Shown piece by piece: positions 18,939 to 28,663 of a stretch of 64,000 nucleotides of DNA (the first letter of the stretch is position 1; each line of letters begins with the position of its first letter). Source of the DNA: Rhodospirillaceae bacterium (GTDB lineage Bacteria; Pseudomonadota; Gammaproteobacteria; Steroidobacterales; Rariloculaceae); assembly GCA_024638465.1 (NCBI GenBank), contig JAHEKF010000003.1, positions 1 through 64,000 of the forward strand, in the 5' to 3' direction. The translations under genes were made by a program, and so were the position numbers. Below the pieces are notes generated by a model. It saw only the letters and a program-made list of their open reading frames with translations. It made no database searches and was not told where the DNA came from.

Positions 18939-18965
18939 CGTATTAACCTTAGCCCTGCTTCCTGC

Positions 18966-19712
18966 CTACTCGTCGCTTTCATCGACAAACTCGTCGAGCA
19001 GCTCCTTCTCTTCGGAGCTCAATACGCGCTCCTTCAACAAATCCGGTCGCCGCCGCCAGGTAGAGCCCAGCGCCTGTTTAAGCCGCCAGCGCCTGATTTC
19101 CGCGTGATCACCCTGAAGAAGCACCTCGGGCACACGCATTCCATCGACGACCTCAGGGCGAGTGTACTGAGGATATTCCAGTAGTCCAGTCATAAAGGAC
19201 TCCTCGTCGGGAGATTCCTCGTGACCGAGCACCTCTGGCAACAGTCTCGCAACCGCGTCGATCACCATCGCAGCAGCCAGTTCCCCGCCGCTGAGCACAT
19301 AGTCCCCGACGGACAGCTCCTCGTCTACCTCGCTCTGAACGATCCGTTCGTCCACTCCCTCGTAGCGTCCCGCCACGAGTAACAACCCGGGTCCGGCGGC
19401 CAGATCCCGCGCCAGCGACTGAGCGAACGGCCTGCCGCGCGCGCTCAACAGGAATACCGGGCAACCGCCCGGCAACTCCGAACGAGCAGCCCGAATCGCT
19501 GCACGTAGCGGCTCGAACTTCAGCACCATCCCGGGCCCGCCGCCGTAGGGACGAGCGTCGACTGTCCGATGCCTGTCAGTCGCGAACTCTCGAGGGGATC
19601 TGTGGACAATCTCCAGCAAACCTCGCTCGCATGCCCTGCCGACTACGCCATGCCTTTCGACCGGCGCTACGAGTTCCGGCAGCAGCGACACGACGCCGAT
19701 TCGGTACCCCAT
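18966..19712 (-). CDS. trmD: tRNA (guanine37-N1)-methyltransferase
   Basis: A 248-residue SPOUT methyltransferase that methylates G37 of tRNAs reading CNN and some other codons, preventing frameshifts. The knot motifs are ARPYGGGPGMVLKFEPL, VAGRYEGVDERI and SVGDYVLSGGELAAAMVIDA. ATG 19712 gives the standard MGYRIGVVSLLPEL start; an upstream in-frame start would overlap rimM. It lies 7 nt after rimM. Confidence 0.97.
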   Translation of the reverse strand: MGYRIGVVSLLPELVAPVERHGVVGRACERGLLEIVHRSPREFATDRHRTVDARPYGGGPGMVLKFEPLRAAIRAARSELPGGCPVFLLSARGRPFAQSLARDLAAGPGLLLVAGRYEGVDERIVQSEVDEELSVGDYVLSGGELAAAMVIDAVARLLPEVLGHEESPDEESFMTGLLEYPQYTRPEVVDGMRVPEVLLQGDHAEIRRWRLKQALGSTWRRRPDLLKERVLSSEEKELLDEFVDESDE

Positions 19713-19719
19713 CGTAGCG

Positions 19720-20232
19720 CTAGTACGTCGGGTCCCAGTCGACAACGATCACTCGATTCTCCATGTCGACCTCCCGAACGATCTCGTCCTTAACGAACGG
19801 AATCAATCGTTGCTCGTCGCCGACGACGACCATAACGTCGTGCCCGCCCGTCTCGAAGAGATAATCGAGACGTCCGAGCGTTACCCCTGCCTCGGTCACG
19901 ACCTCGAGATTCGCAAGGTCGATCCAGTAGTACTCGCCGGGCTCACATGGAGCCAGCGCACCGCGCTCGACCGCGATCTCAGCACCAACCACCTCGAGCG
20001 CGCGATCGCGGTCGTCAATCCCTTCGAGCTTGGCGATGACCGTGCGACCATGCGGCTTGCCGGTCTCTACGGTGACAACTTCGTCGCTGTCTTCACGGCA
20101 CAGGGTCCACTGGTCGAACGTTACGATGCTGTCGCGAGGGTCCGTGAATGAATGAACCTTGATCCAGCCCTGGACGCCAAAAACTCCGCTGATCTTCCCC
20201 AGCGTTACGAGTTGTCGTGCTGGCGGGCTCAC
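19720..20232 (-). CDS. rimM: Ribosome maturation factor RimM
   Basis: A 170-residue 16S processing factor that helps form the 30S head. The RimM domain (LVTLGKISGVFGVQGWIKVHSFTD, residues 8-95) is followed by a PRC barrel with PCEPGEYYWIDLANLEVV and LIPFVKDEIVREVD. I take the GTG at 20232 as the start: it fits the family N-terminus, although no strong ribosome-binding site is visible. It sits between rpsP and trmD as in most bacteria. Confidence 0.95.
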   Translation of the reverse strand: MSPPARQLVTLGKISGVFGVQGWIKVHSFTDPRDSIVTFDQWTLCREDSDEVVTVETGKPHGRTVIAKLEGIDDRDRALEVVGAEIAVERGALAPCEPGEYYWIDLANLEVVTEAGVTLGRLDYLFETGGHDVMVVVGDEQRLIPFVKDEIVREVDMENRVIVVDWDPTY

Positions 20233-20259
20233 TGCGGCTCGCGGCGGGGTTGGATCGAG

Positions 20260-20514
20260 CTAAGACGCCTCGCTGCTGCGCGCCTGCTTCATCAGCGTGG
20301 CGACGCGGTCGGACAGCTGGGCGCCATGCGATAGCCAGTAGTCGGTACGCTCGAGGTCGAGCTGGAGCTTTCTCTCGCCGCCAATGGCGATCGGATTGAA
20401 ATAACCCAATCGCTCGATATAGCGGCCGTCACGGCGGTTGCGGCTATCCGTCACGATGATGTGATAGAAGGGCCGCTTTTTCGCTCCTCCTCTGGACAAC
20501 CGGATACTGACCAT
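20260..20514 (-). CDS. rpsP: 30S ribosomal protein S16
   Basis: An 84-residue S16 ([35 protein letters not shown]). ATG 20514 gives the normal N-terminus; the frame is open 36 nt upstream but those residues are not family-like. First gene of the rpsP-rimM-trmD-rplS operon, with ffh ending about 126 nt upstream on the same strand. Confidence 0.97.
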   Translation of the reverse strand: MVSIRLSRGGAKKRPFYHIIVTDSRNRRDGRYIERLGYFNPIAIGGERKLQLDLERTDYWLSHGAQLSDRVATLMKQARSSEAS

Positions 20515-20640
20515 ACTGCGTGCCTTAAGGTAAATTGCCTGCAAATCCAAAACGGCCGTCAGGGGCGACCGCTCGATGAGGGCCGAATTCTACCCGAATC
20601 CCCCGCCATGTGAAGGCCGAAATACGATGGAAAAACGGAA

Positions 20641-21999
20641 TCAGCGGCGCCTGCCACCCTGGCCCGGGCCTCGCGACGCCTGAATCCGTCCCATGAACCG
20701 CTCCATTCCACCCTTTGCCACCTGTTTCATCGTTTTGGCGAGCTGCTTGTGCTGCTTGAGAACCCGGTTGACGTCCTGAATCGCGAGGCCTGAGCCGGCC
20801 GCAATACGGCGCTTCCGCGAGCCGTTAATCAGTTCCGGGCGGCGCCGTTCCGCGGGTGTCATCGAGTTGATGATGCCGATCTGGCGGCGAATCTGGACCT
20901 CGTCCATTCCGCTTTTCGCCGCTGCGGCCGCATCGACCCCGGGAATCTTGTCGAGTAGTTCGTCGAGGCCACCGAGGTTTCTGATCTGCTCCAGTTGCGC
21001 ACGGAAATCTTCGAGGTCGAGACGACGGCCGCGTTTAACCTTTGCCGCGACTTTTTCCGCCGCCTGCTGGTCGACTTTCGCCTGCACTTGCTCGACGAGA
21101 CCGACGACGTCGCCCATACCGAGAATTCTCGATGCCATTCGCTGCGGATCGAAGATCTCCAGGGCATCGGTCTGCTCTCCGGTCCCGAGCGCCTTTATCG
21201 GCAGACCGGTGATCTCGCGCACCGAGAGAATCGCGCCGCCGCGAGCATCTCCATCCGCTTTCGTCGCGATCACTCCGGTTAATTTCAAAGTCTCGTGGAA
21301 CGATCGCGCCGAGTTGACTGCATCCTGACCGGACATCGTGTCGACGATAAAGAGCGTTTCATGAGGCTCGACGGCGGCATACACCGCTTTCGCTTCCGCC
21401 ATCATCTCCTCGTCGACATGCAGTCGACCGGCCGTATCGACGATCAGCCAGCGATACTTCTTTTCCCGCGCTGCGCCAAGGGCCTCCGTGGCGATGATCA
21501 CGGGATCTTCGCTGCTCGAATCGAAGCAGTCGAGTTCGAGCTCGCCGGACAAAGTAGCCAGTTGTTCTCTAGCCGCGGGTCTGTGCACATCCGTGCTGAC
21601 GAGGAGCACATCATCTCGTCGCTTGCCCGCGAGCTTGTTTCCGAGTTTGGCGGCCGTTGTCGTTTTTCCCGCACCCTGTAACCCGACGAGCATGACGACC
21701 GTCGGATTGGCCTGCCTCGCGATCTCGCTGCCCTCACCACCGAGTACGACGACGAGTTCATCGTGAACGATCTTGACGAACGACTGCCCGGGATTGAGGC
21801 TGCGCGCGACTTCCTCTCCAAGCGCCCGGCTTCGGACGCGCTCGACGAAAGCTTTCGCTACCGGCAGGGCGACGTCTGCCTCCAGCAGCGCCATCCGTAT
21901 CTCACGTACGGTGTCGCGTATGTTCTCATCAGTGATACGCCCGCGCCCCGTCACGCCATTCAGCGCTGTCGTCAGTTTTTCGGTCAGTGTTCGGAGCAT
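20641..21999 (-). CDS. ffh: Signal recognition particle protein Ffh
   Basis: A 452-residue SRP GTPase that binds 4.5S RNA and signal sequences of inner-membrane proteins. N domain at residues 1-90; G motifs GLQGAGKTTTAAKLG, LIVDTAGRLHVDEEMM and TKADGDARGGAILSV; the C-terminal Met-rich M domain with GSRKRRIAAGSGLAIQDVNRVLKQ. Length is normal. It is divergent from the corB-like gene over 159 bp. The 126-bp gap to rpsP holds nothing I could identify. Confidence 0.98.
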   Translation of the reverse strand: MLRTLTEKLTTALNGVTGRGRITDENIRDTVREIRMALLEADVALPVAKAFVERVRSRALGEEVARSLNPGQSFVKIVHDELVVVLGGEGSEIARQANPTVVMLVGLQGAGKTTTAAKLGNKLAGKRRDDVLLVSTDVHRPAAREQLATLSGELELDCFDSSSEDPVIIATEALGAAREKKYRWLIVDTAGRLHVDEEMMAEAKAVYAAVEPHETLFIVDTMSGQDAVNSARSFHETLKLTGVIATKADGDARGGAILSVREITGLPIKALGTGEQTDALEIFDPQRMASRILGMGDVVGLVEQVQAKVDQQAAEKVAAKVKRGRRLDLEDFRAQLEQIRNLGGLDELLDKIPGVDAAAAAKSGMDEVQIRRQIGIINSMTPAERRRPELINGSRKRRIAAGSGLAIQDVNRVLKQHKQLAKTMKQVAKGGMERFMGRIQASRGPGQGGRRR

Positions 22000-22158
22000 T
22001 GTGGCGACGGGATTCGACGATCGAGGGCCACGAGCCTAGCATGCAGCCGATTACGGCGAGAAGCATCGAGCCCCCGGATCACGGCAGTAGATCCTTGACA
22101 CTCCCTCCGGCGTTCAGCCACTCTAGGCGCATCATCGGTAACCGGAGGGTCGCAGTAC

Positions 22159-23418
22159 TTGAGTGACGACGTTCCTCTAGGCTTTTTATTCGCCTTACTC
22201 TTCGTTCTGCTCGTTCTCTCGGCGTTCTTCTCTAGCACGGAAACCGCCCTCATGCGTCTCAACCGTTACCGGTTGCGGCACCGGGCTAGGTCTGGCCTGC
22301 GCACGGCCAAACTGACTGAAACGCTCCTGGAGCGCCCTGATCGCCTGATCGGCCTGATCCTTCTCGGCAACAATGCCGTCAACCTGGCCGCAGCCGCTCT
22401 GGTAACCGTCATCTCTATCCGGCTCGGCGGCGAAGCCGCTATCTTCGTCGGCACGCTGATCCTGACGTTCGTGATACTGATTTTCGCGGAAGTCGCGCCC
22501 AAAACCATCGCCGCGCGCGATCCTTCGAGGCTCGCCCTCCCCGCGTCGCTGATTTACTACCCGCTGATGAAGCTCGCCTACCCGCTGGTCTGGCTTATCA
22601 ATCTGATCGCCAACGGGCTGCTGCGGCTTCTGGGCGTGCCTGGCGACCAGGAAGGAGGTCACGAGTTGAGTTCGGCGGAACTGCGAACCGTCGTCGCTGA
22701 AGCCAGCGCGCTGATACCGGCGGACCACCAGAGCATGCTGCTGGGGATACTCGATCTCGAAGAGGTGGCCGTCGACGACGTCATGGTGCCGCGGCAGGAG
22801 ATAGCCGGAATCGACCTCGATGAGCCCTGGGCGCAGAACCTGGACTTGATTCGCGACACGCGTTTCAGCCGGCTGCCGGTCTACCGGGGAGATATCGACG
22901 AGATCATCGGAATTATCCGACTTCGGACTATTCACGACGATCTGGCCAACGGAACGCTGAACGAACGCATCCTGAAAGAAAAAGTATTCGAGCCCTACTA
23001 CGTGCCGGAAGGAACTCCGCTGGCGAAACAACTCGCGAGTTTTCAGCGGCAGAAGCAGCGCGTCGCCCTCGTCGTCGACGAATACGGGGATGTGCAGGGC
23101 CTCGTAACGACGGAGGACATAGTACGGGAGATCGTTGGCGAGTTCGGCACCGACCCGGGTCCGTCAGGTCCGGAGATCTCCAGAGAGACGGACAGCAGCT
23201 TCGTCGTCGATGCGAGCTCCAACGTGAGGCAGCTCAATCGCCTCATGAACTGGACATTCCCGACCGACGGTCCGAAAACACTAAACGGCCTGATCGTTGA
23301 GCAGCTCGAGACTATCCCGGAGATCGGCACGGACCTCACGATCGCTCTCTATCCGATCGAGATCCTCGATACCTCCGAACACGCCATAAAGAAAGTCCGC
23401 GTATCCATTCCGGATTAA
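22159..23418 (+). CDS. corB: CNNM/CorB-family transporter (DUF21-CBS-CorC_HlyC)
   Basis: A 419-residue inner-membrane protein. The DUF21/CNNM domain has SAFFSSTETALMRLNRYRLR and three to four helices (residues 1-190), then two CBS domains with VDDVMVPRQEI, and a CorC_HlyC domain at the C-terminus. The family is linked to Mg2+ efflux or cobalt resistance (E. coli YfjD/CorB). The start is the TTG at 22159 with GGAGGG 9-10 nt upstream. It stands where ffh is followed by ypjD and yfjD in many relatives; ypjD is absent. It is convergent with radA. Confidence 0.9.
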   Translation: MSDDVPLGFLFALLFVLLVLSAFFSSTETALMRLNRYRLRHRARSGLRTAKLTETLLERPDRLIGLILLGNNAVNLAAAALVTVISIRLGGEAAIFVGTLILTFVILIFAEVAPKTIAARDPSRLALPASLIYYPLMKLAYPLVWLINLIANGLLRLLGVPGDQEGGHELSSAELRTVVAEASALIPADHQSMLLGILDLEEVAVDDVMVPRQEIAGIDLDEPWAQNLDLIRDTRFSRLPVYRGDIDEIIGIIRLRTIHDDLANGTLNERILKEKVFEPYYVPEGTPLAKQLASFQRQKQRVALVVDEYGDVQGLVTTEDIVREIVGEFGTDPGPSGPEISRETDSSFVVDASSNVRQLNRLMNWTFPTDGPKTLNGLIVEQLETIPEIGTDLTIALYPIEILDTSEHAIKKVRVSIPD

Positions 23419-23485
23419 TCGCGGGGGCGTGTTGGTCCGGTATCCGAGCATAATCCGGAACACAGCGCTCGAACGGTTTCCTGCG

Positions 23486-24835
23486 TTAAAACAGCGCTTC
23501 CAGCGCCTGACTCAGTCGTTCGACGGGGACGATCTCCATACCGGGTATCGATCGTTGCGGCGTGTTCGCTTTGGGGATCAGCGCTTTGGTGAAGCCGTGC
23601 TTCGCGGCTTCCGCCAGGCGCTCCTCGCCGAACGGAACAGGCCGCACTTCTCCCGTCAGACCGATCTCACCGAAGGTAACGAGATCGGCTGAGACCGGAC
23701 GCTCGCGAAAGCTCGACAACAATGCAAGCGTAACCGGCAGATCCGCTGCGGTTTCCGTGATCCTGAGCCCGCCGACCACGTTGGCATAGACATCGTTGTC
23801 TCCTACTGCGATCTCGCAGTGGCGATGCAGGATGGCCAACAGCATGTTGAGACGCTGCGCTTCGAGTCCTTGCGCTACGCGCCGCGGATGGCTGCCGATA
23901 TTGTGGTCGACGAGTGCCTGCACTTCGACCAGCAACGGTCTTGTGCTCTCCCGCGTAACGAGCGTCGTACTGCCTGCAATAGCTTCCGCGCGGCGCGCGA
24001 GAAATATCGCAGACGGATTCTTGACCTCCTTGAATCCCTGCTCGCCCATGACGAAAAACCCGAGTTCGTTTGCGGCGCCGAATCGATTCTTGACCGAGCG
24101 AACGATGCGAAATCTGCTGCCGATATCGCTTTCGAAGTACAGAACGGTATCGACCATGTGCTCGAGCACCCTGGGTCCCGCCAATGTCCCCTCTTTCGTT
24201 ACATGCCCGACAAGCACGGTCGCCGTTCCGCGCTTTTTTGCGAACCGGACGAGTTGTGCCGCGCTCTCGCGCAATTGGCTGACGGATCCAGGCGCGGACT
24301 CGATCGCCTCGCTGAACAATGTCTGAATCGAATCGACGATGAGAACGCCCGGAGGCTGCGATTCGAGTTGGTCCAGAATCGCTTCCACGCTGGTCTCCGC
24401 CATCAGTTCGACGGGCGCATCGCTTACGGTCAGGCGCTCGGCACGCAACCCGATCTGGTCGAGAGATTCTTCGCCGGTGACGTAGCAGGCCCGCGTTGCG
24501 GAGCTCATTCGCGCCGCGGCCGTCAGCAGCAGCGTCGATTTGCCGATACCGGGATCGCCGCCGATGAGTACAACCGATCCGGGCACGAGTCCGCCCCCGA
24601 GAACCCGGTCGAGCTCAGCCACGCCAGTCCCGATACGTGCAACGTCCGCAACGTCGATCTGATCGAGCCGCGTGATCTCTGCCCGTTCGAGCGCCGGCCT
24701 TGCGCTTCTGCCGCCGCCAGACTCGCGCGCCTCGGAAAGCGTGTTCCACGCACCGCAATCCGGGCACTGCCCCTGCCACTTCAGGTGCTGAGCACCACAA
24801 CCGCTACAGGTGAAAATTCGTCTGGGCTTCGCCAT
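23486..24835 (-). CDS. radA: DNA repair protein RadA
   Basis: A 449-residue RecA-like branch-migration protein. N-terminal zinc finger FTCSGCG...CPDCG, Walker A GDPGIGKSTLL, the RadA motif KNRFGAANELGFF, and a C-terminal Lon-like domain. ATG 24835 gives the standard MAKPRRIFTCSGCG start. It is divergent from the CHASE2 kinase gene across 126 bp. Confidence 0.97.
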   Translation of the reverse strand: MAKPRRIFTCSGCGAQHLKWQGQCPDCGAWNTLSEARESGGGRSARPALERAEITRLDQIDVADVARIGTGVAELDRVLGGGLVPGSVVLIGGDPGIGKSTLLLTAAARMSSATRACYVTGEESLDQIGLRAERLTVSDAPVELMAETSVEAILDQLESQPPGVLIVDSIQTLFSEAIESAPGSVSQLRESAAQLVRFAKKRGTATVLVGHVTKEGTLAGPRVLEHMVDTVLYFESDIGSRFRIVRSVKNRFGAANELGFFVMGEQGFKEVKNPSAIFLARRAEAIAGSTTLVTRESTRPLLVEVQALVDHNIGSHPRRVAQGLEAQRLNMLLAILHRHCEIAVGDNDVYANVVGGLRITETAADLPVTLALLSSFRERPVSADLVTFGEIGLTGEVRPVPFGEERLAEAAKHGFTKALIPKANTPQRSIPGMEIVPVERLSQALEALF

Positions 24836-24961
24836 ACCCCGAGGATAGCACTGCGCTGAGACGGCCACGCCAGCCTTAAATTAATGCGGATAAAGCCTCG
24901 GAAAGCGGCGCTGGGTCACACGGCGAGCAACGCCCGCCTGTCATACTTTTCGGCTCGGACA

Positions 24962-26977
24962 ATGCCGATGAACGAAACAGCCAAAACACGCTTTTCACGG
25001 CCGCTGGCGCTGCTAATCGGCGTACTGGCCCTGGGTACGGCCAGCTTGCCGCCGCTCGAGATCGTCCAGCGCGCTGACCGCCTGCTGTACGACCTCTGGT
25101 CGCAGACTGCGCCGCCCGCGATTCCTGGCGACATCGTGGTCGTCGATCTCGCCGACTCGAACGAATTCGAGTCGCTATCGACTGTCGCGGCCGAGAGCGG
25201 AGCGCGACTATGGATCAGCACTTTCGATCGGCCGTCGCGCGAAACTGCCGAAACCAACGCGCTGGGACCGGTTGCCATAGCGATGACCGGCACGGACTTC
25301 CTGCGCAAGACGGAATGGATCAGAGGCGGTGTTCTTTGGGCACTGCCGGAATTCGACGGGGTCGTGCGGCACGACCAGCCGGTGCTTCAGAGCGAGGCAC
25401 CGCTTCCGTCACTGGCACTGGCCGGCAGCATCGCGCTGCAACGATCTGACGCGGAGGCTATGAGACCCCATGAAATCATCGCTTACGGCGAGCCGCTCGA
25501 GACCGACACCAGGGGCCGCCGCTGGTTGCGATACTTCGATCGCTCGACCGTGCAGCGGGTCATTGTCGATGACGTTCTCGCGTCACCCCGAATTCTCCAG
25601 GACAAGGTTGTCATTGCCGGCCTCGGGAGCAGTCGCCACAGTACGCCTGTCGGCATGATGACAGCGCAGGAGCTAATGGCACATTCGCTCTCGGGTTATT
25701 GGCTTGATCGATCAGTAACGACGGGTATAGAGCGAAACGTGGCTACCTGGGGATACGCTGCGCTGATTATTCTCGTCGTGGGGCTTCTGCGCATGGGCCG
25801 ATCATGGAACGTCATGTTGCCAATGGCCGGCGCAGCCGTGCTCTTGACAGGCGCGGCCGCTGCCTTCGTTTATCAGGGCATCTGGTATCCCAGCGCCGGC
25901 CCGGGCCTGCTGCTGTTGCTGAGCGGCAGTTCTGCCATTTGGCCGGGTCAATCTGCGTCGCGACCGCCGGCGCTAACGAAGATGACGCGAAGAGAACCGA
26001 CCTGGACGCACCGCTCGGCCGAGCTGCCCGGCATTGCGCGCGCGGCTGCGCCGATGGGCGTCAGAGACAGCAGCAGACCGCCTGAGGGCCCGCGTGCGGG
26101 TCACGGCAGCGGTGCGGCAAAGATGGCCGCCAAGGGTACCGAGCGACCGACGCTCGGACGGTACGAGCTCGAGAAAAAGCTCGGCCGAGGCGCAATGGGG
26201 CTCGTGTATCTCGGCCGGGACCCGAAAATCAACCGCCGGGTCGCGATCAAGACCATCAATCTTGCCGAAGAGTTCGAACACGAGGACATCGACGAGGCGC
26301 GCGAGCGTTTCATTCGCGAAGCAGAGACGGCCGGTCGGCTGAATCATCCGAATATCGTGACGATCTATGATATCGGTGAGCAGGACGATGTCGCCTACAT
26401 CGCAATGGAACTGGTGCGGGGCAGGCTCCTGAGCGATTTCACCAAGCCCGGAAAACTGCTGCCGGCAGACCTTTGCATCGCAATCGCGGCGAAAGCGGCC
26501 AAGACCCTCGATTACGCCCATCGACAGAACATCGTCCACAGGGATATCAAGCCCGGCAATATTATGTATGATTCGAGCACAAACACTTTGAAACTTATGG
26601 ATTTTGGCATCGCACGACTCATGGATGTCAGTCGTACTCGCACGGGAATCGTACTTGGAACGCCTTCATTCATGTCCCCCGAACAGCTGAAAGGGGAAAA
26701 AGTGAACGGCCACACCGACTTATTCGCGTTGGGAGTGAGCCTGTACCAGCTCTTGACGGGCCAGCTGCCGTTTCGCGGCAGCTCCATGACCGAACTCATG
26801 TTCGCGATCGCCAACGATCGTCACGAACCCGTTTCGTCCATTCGACCCGATCTGCCGCGCGGCATCGACCTGGTAATCGACAAGGCGCTCGCAAAAACTG
26901 CAACGGACCGCTATGGCTCTGGCGCTGAAATGGCTAATTCGCTGCTCGACATCGCTCAGATGAGCGGACCGCGCTGA
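24962..26977 (+). CDS. CHASE2-domain membrane Ser/Thr protein kinase
   Basis: About 671 residues. Domains in order: a TM helix near the N-terminus (LALLIGVLALGTASLP); a periplasmic CHASE2 sensor (about 35-270, opening with RADRLLYDLW); two to three TM helices (about 280-345); a Pro/Arg-rich linker; and a Hanks-type kinase (about 400-660) with LGRGAMGLVYLG, VAIK (K430), HRDIKPGN (D528), DFG (D547) and GTPSFMSPEQ. All catalytic residues are present. ATG 24962 is preferred because it puts the TM helix near the N-terminus; an in-frame ATG exists at 24884. It is first in a kinase-phosphatase-FHA operon. The CHASE2 ligand is unknown. Confidence 0.9.
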   Translation: MPMNETAKTRFSRPLALLIGVLALGTASLPPLEIVQRADRLLYDLWSQTAPPAIPGDIVVVDLADSNEFESLSTVAAESGARLWISTFDRPSRETAETNALGPVAIAMTGTDFLRKTEWIRGGVLWALPEFDGVVRHDQPVLQSEAPLPSLALAGSIALQRSDAEAMRPHEIIAYGEPLETDTRGRRWLRYFDRSTVQRVIVDDVLASPRILQDKVVIAGLGSSRHSTPVGMMTAQELMAHSLSGYWLDRSVTTGIERNVATWGYAALIILVVGLLRMGRSWNVMLPMAGAAVLLTGAAAAFVYQGIWYPSAGPGLLLLLSGSSAIWPGQSASRPPALTKMTRREPTWTHRSAELPGIARAAAPMGVRDSSRPPEGPRAGHGSGAAKMAAKGTERPTLGRYELEKKLGRGAMGLVYLGRDPKINRRVAIKTINLAEEFEHEDIDEARERFIREAETAGRLNHPNIVTIYDIGEQDDVAYIAMELVRGRLLSDFTKPGKLLPADLCIAIAAKAAKTLDYAHRQNIVHRDIKPGNIMYDSSTNTLKLMDFGIARLMDVSRTRTGIVLGTPSFMSPEQLKGEKVNGHTDLFALGVSLYQLLTGQLPFRGSSMTELMFAIANDRHEPVSSIRPDLPRGIDLVIDKALAKTATDRYGSGAEMANSLLDIAQMSGPR

Positions 26978-26996
26978 CCATAGACCGGATCCCGCC

Positions 26997-27821
26997 ATGC
27001 GTCTGAAAGGAAAATTCTCGCACGTTGAACTCACGGATACCGGCCGCGTACGTGATCACAACGAAGATTCTATCGGCTCGATCCCGGAGATCGGCCTGTG
27101 GGTTCTTGCGGACGGCATGGGCGGGTACAACGCCGGCGAAGTTGCGAGCGGCATCGCCGTCAAGACGATACTCGATCTGGTGCGTGAAGCCTGCGAAAGA
27201 GAGGACCGCGCGGCGGTCGAATCAGGCACGGGCTACATGCGACAGACTATCGTTCTCAGGGACGCCGTCCTGAGAGCGAACAAGATCATCAACCAGACAG
27301 CGCAGTCGCAACCGCAGTGCGAAGGCATGGGAACAACGCTTGTCACCGGTCTGTTTTACGACAACCGGCTTTCGATCGCCCATGTCGGCGATTCCAGACT
27401 CTATCGAATGCGGAACAACCGCTTCGAGCAGATTACAATGGACCATTCCCTGCTGCAGGAACTCGTCGACCGGGGGTTCTACTCGCAGGAAGAAGCACAG
27501 CGTTCAACGAATCGGAATTACGTCACTCGCGCGCTCGGTGTCGAGCCGAATGTCGAGGTCGAAATCCAGGAAGTCGACGTTGAGCCCGGAGATTACTACC
27601 TGCTGTGCTCCGACGGCTTGCCCGACATGGTGGAAGACGAAGACATTCACTTAACAATCAGCACGTTCAACGATAGTATTGCCACAGTAGGTGAGCAATT
27701 GGTTCGACTGAGCAACGATAACGGAGGTCGCGACAATATCTCCGTAATTTTGGTCCGCGTGCTGGATGCATTCCCTGCCGCCGAGGGTTTGCTGCAAAAG
27801 ATTCGACATTTATTCAAATAA
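26997..27821 (+). CDS. PP2C-family Ser/Thr protein phosphatase
   Basis: A 274-residue soluble PPM/PP2C phosphatase. Metal-binding and catalytic motifs are complete: RDHNEDSI, LADGMGGYNAGEVAS, MGTTLV, AHVGDSRLYR, DHSL, LCSDGLPDMV and GGRDNISVILV. It follows the kinase gene by 19 nt, so it probably reverses phosphorylation by that kinase. The FHA gene follows after 13 nt. No membrane segment is present. Confidence 0.95.
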   Translation: MRLKGKFSHVELTDTGRVRDHNEDSIGSIPEIGLWVLADGMGGYNAGEVASGIAVKTILDLVREACEREDRAAVESGTGYMRQTIVLRDAVLRANKIINQTAQSQPQCEGMGTTLVTGLFYDNRLSIAHVGDSRLYRMRNNRFEQITMDHSLLQELVDRGFYSQEEAQRSTNRNYVTRALGVEPNVEVEIQEVDVEPGDYYLLCSDGLPDMVEDEDIHLTISTFNDSIATVGEQLVRLSNDNGGRDNISVILVRVLDAFPAAEGLLQKIRHLFK

Positions 27822-27834
27822 TCGGAACAAGACA

Positions 27835-28641
27835 ATGGCTCGATTGATTCTCAGTTTAGATGGTCAGACGCTGGCCGAATACAACATGACGAAAGAGCGC
27901 TATACCATTGGCCGCTTGCCGGACAACGATATACGTGTGGACAACGCGGCCGTTAGCGGACACCACTCTCTCATCATTAATATTCTCAACGACTCGTTTC
28001 TCGAGGACCTGAACAGCACGAACGGGACCTATGTCAACGGAAAACTCATTAAAAAACATGCGCTTCAGCATGGGGACGTGATAACCGCCGGGCATCACCA
28101 GCTTCGCTATGTAGACGATCAGGGCGACGTTGCGGCCGACGACGAGTTCGAGAAGACCATGGTCATCGAGCCCAGTGGCCAGATGGAGGAACAGATAGCG
28201 AAGGCGGCCGAAGAAATCGAAAAAGTTGCGGCACCGGCGGCGGCGGCCGCTACCGCTAGCGCAGCTGCGGCCCAATCGCCGGCTCCTGCTGCTTCGGCGC
28301 CAGCAGCGGTGGCTCCCGCACCCGCGCAGGCAGCAACACCGCCCCCGGTCGGCCACGGCGCCCCGGTACTACCGAGCGCGAAACTGCAGGTTCTGTCGGG
28401 TACGTTTGCCGGCCGCGAACTCGAGCTCAATAAAGCGCTCACGACTCTCGGAAGCCCAGCGGTACAGGTTGCGGCAATTACGCGCCGCGCCGAGGGCTTC
28501 TATATCGTCCACGTCGAAAGTGGCGAAGCGGAGAAATATCCGCTGGTCAACGGCCAGAACATCGGCGCACAGGCTCGAAAACTTGCAGACAACGACGTCA
28601 TCGAACTGGCAGGCGTGAAGATGGGGTTTTTCTTGTCCTGA
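27835..28641 (+). CDS. FHA-domain protein with Ala/Pro linker
   Basis: A 268-residue cytoplasmic protein. The N-terminal FHA domain (residues 1-95) has YTIGRLPDNDIRVDN, SGHHSLI and LNSTNGTYVNGK, the phosphothreonine-binding residues. A low-complexity Ala/Pro linker (about 130-185) follows. The C-terminal ~85 residues (LQVLSGTFAGRELELNKALTTLG onward) look like a degenerate second FHA fold without the pThr-binding loop. Start ATG 27835 lies 13 nt after the phosphatase. It likely reads out phosphorylation by the upstream kinase; the effector is unknown. Convergent with dnaB 22 nt away. Confidence 0.9.
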   Translation: MARLILSLDGQTLAEYNMTKERYTIGRLPDNDIRVDNAAVSGHHSLIINILNDSFLEDLNSTNGTYVNGKLIKKHALQHGDVITAGHHQLRYVDDQGDVAADDEFEKTMVIEPSGQMEEQIAKAAEEIEKVAAPAAAAATASAAAAQSPAPAASAPAAVAPAPAQAATPPPVGHGAPVLPSAKLQVLSGTFAGRELELNKALTTLGSPAVQVAAITRRAEGFYIVHVESGEAEKYPLVNGQNIGAQARKLADNDVIELAGVKMGFFLS

Positions 28642-28663
28642 CGGCCGCCGCAGCGGGTAGCAA

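Noticed and set aside
22195..23031. A 278-codon minus-strand open frame
   Set aside because: Antisense to the corB-like gene, with shadow composition and no motif.
28236..28350. Ala/Pro low-complexity stretch, considered as an assembly or frameshift problem
   Set aside because: The frame stays open and both flanking domains are intact, so it is a normal linker.
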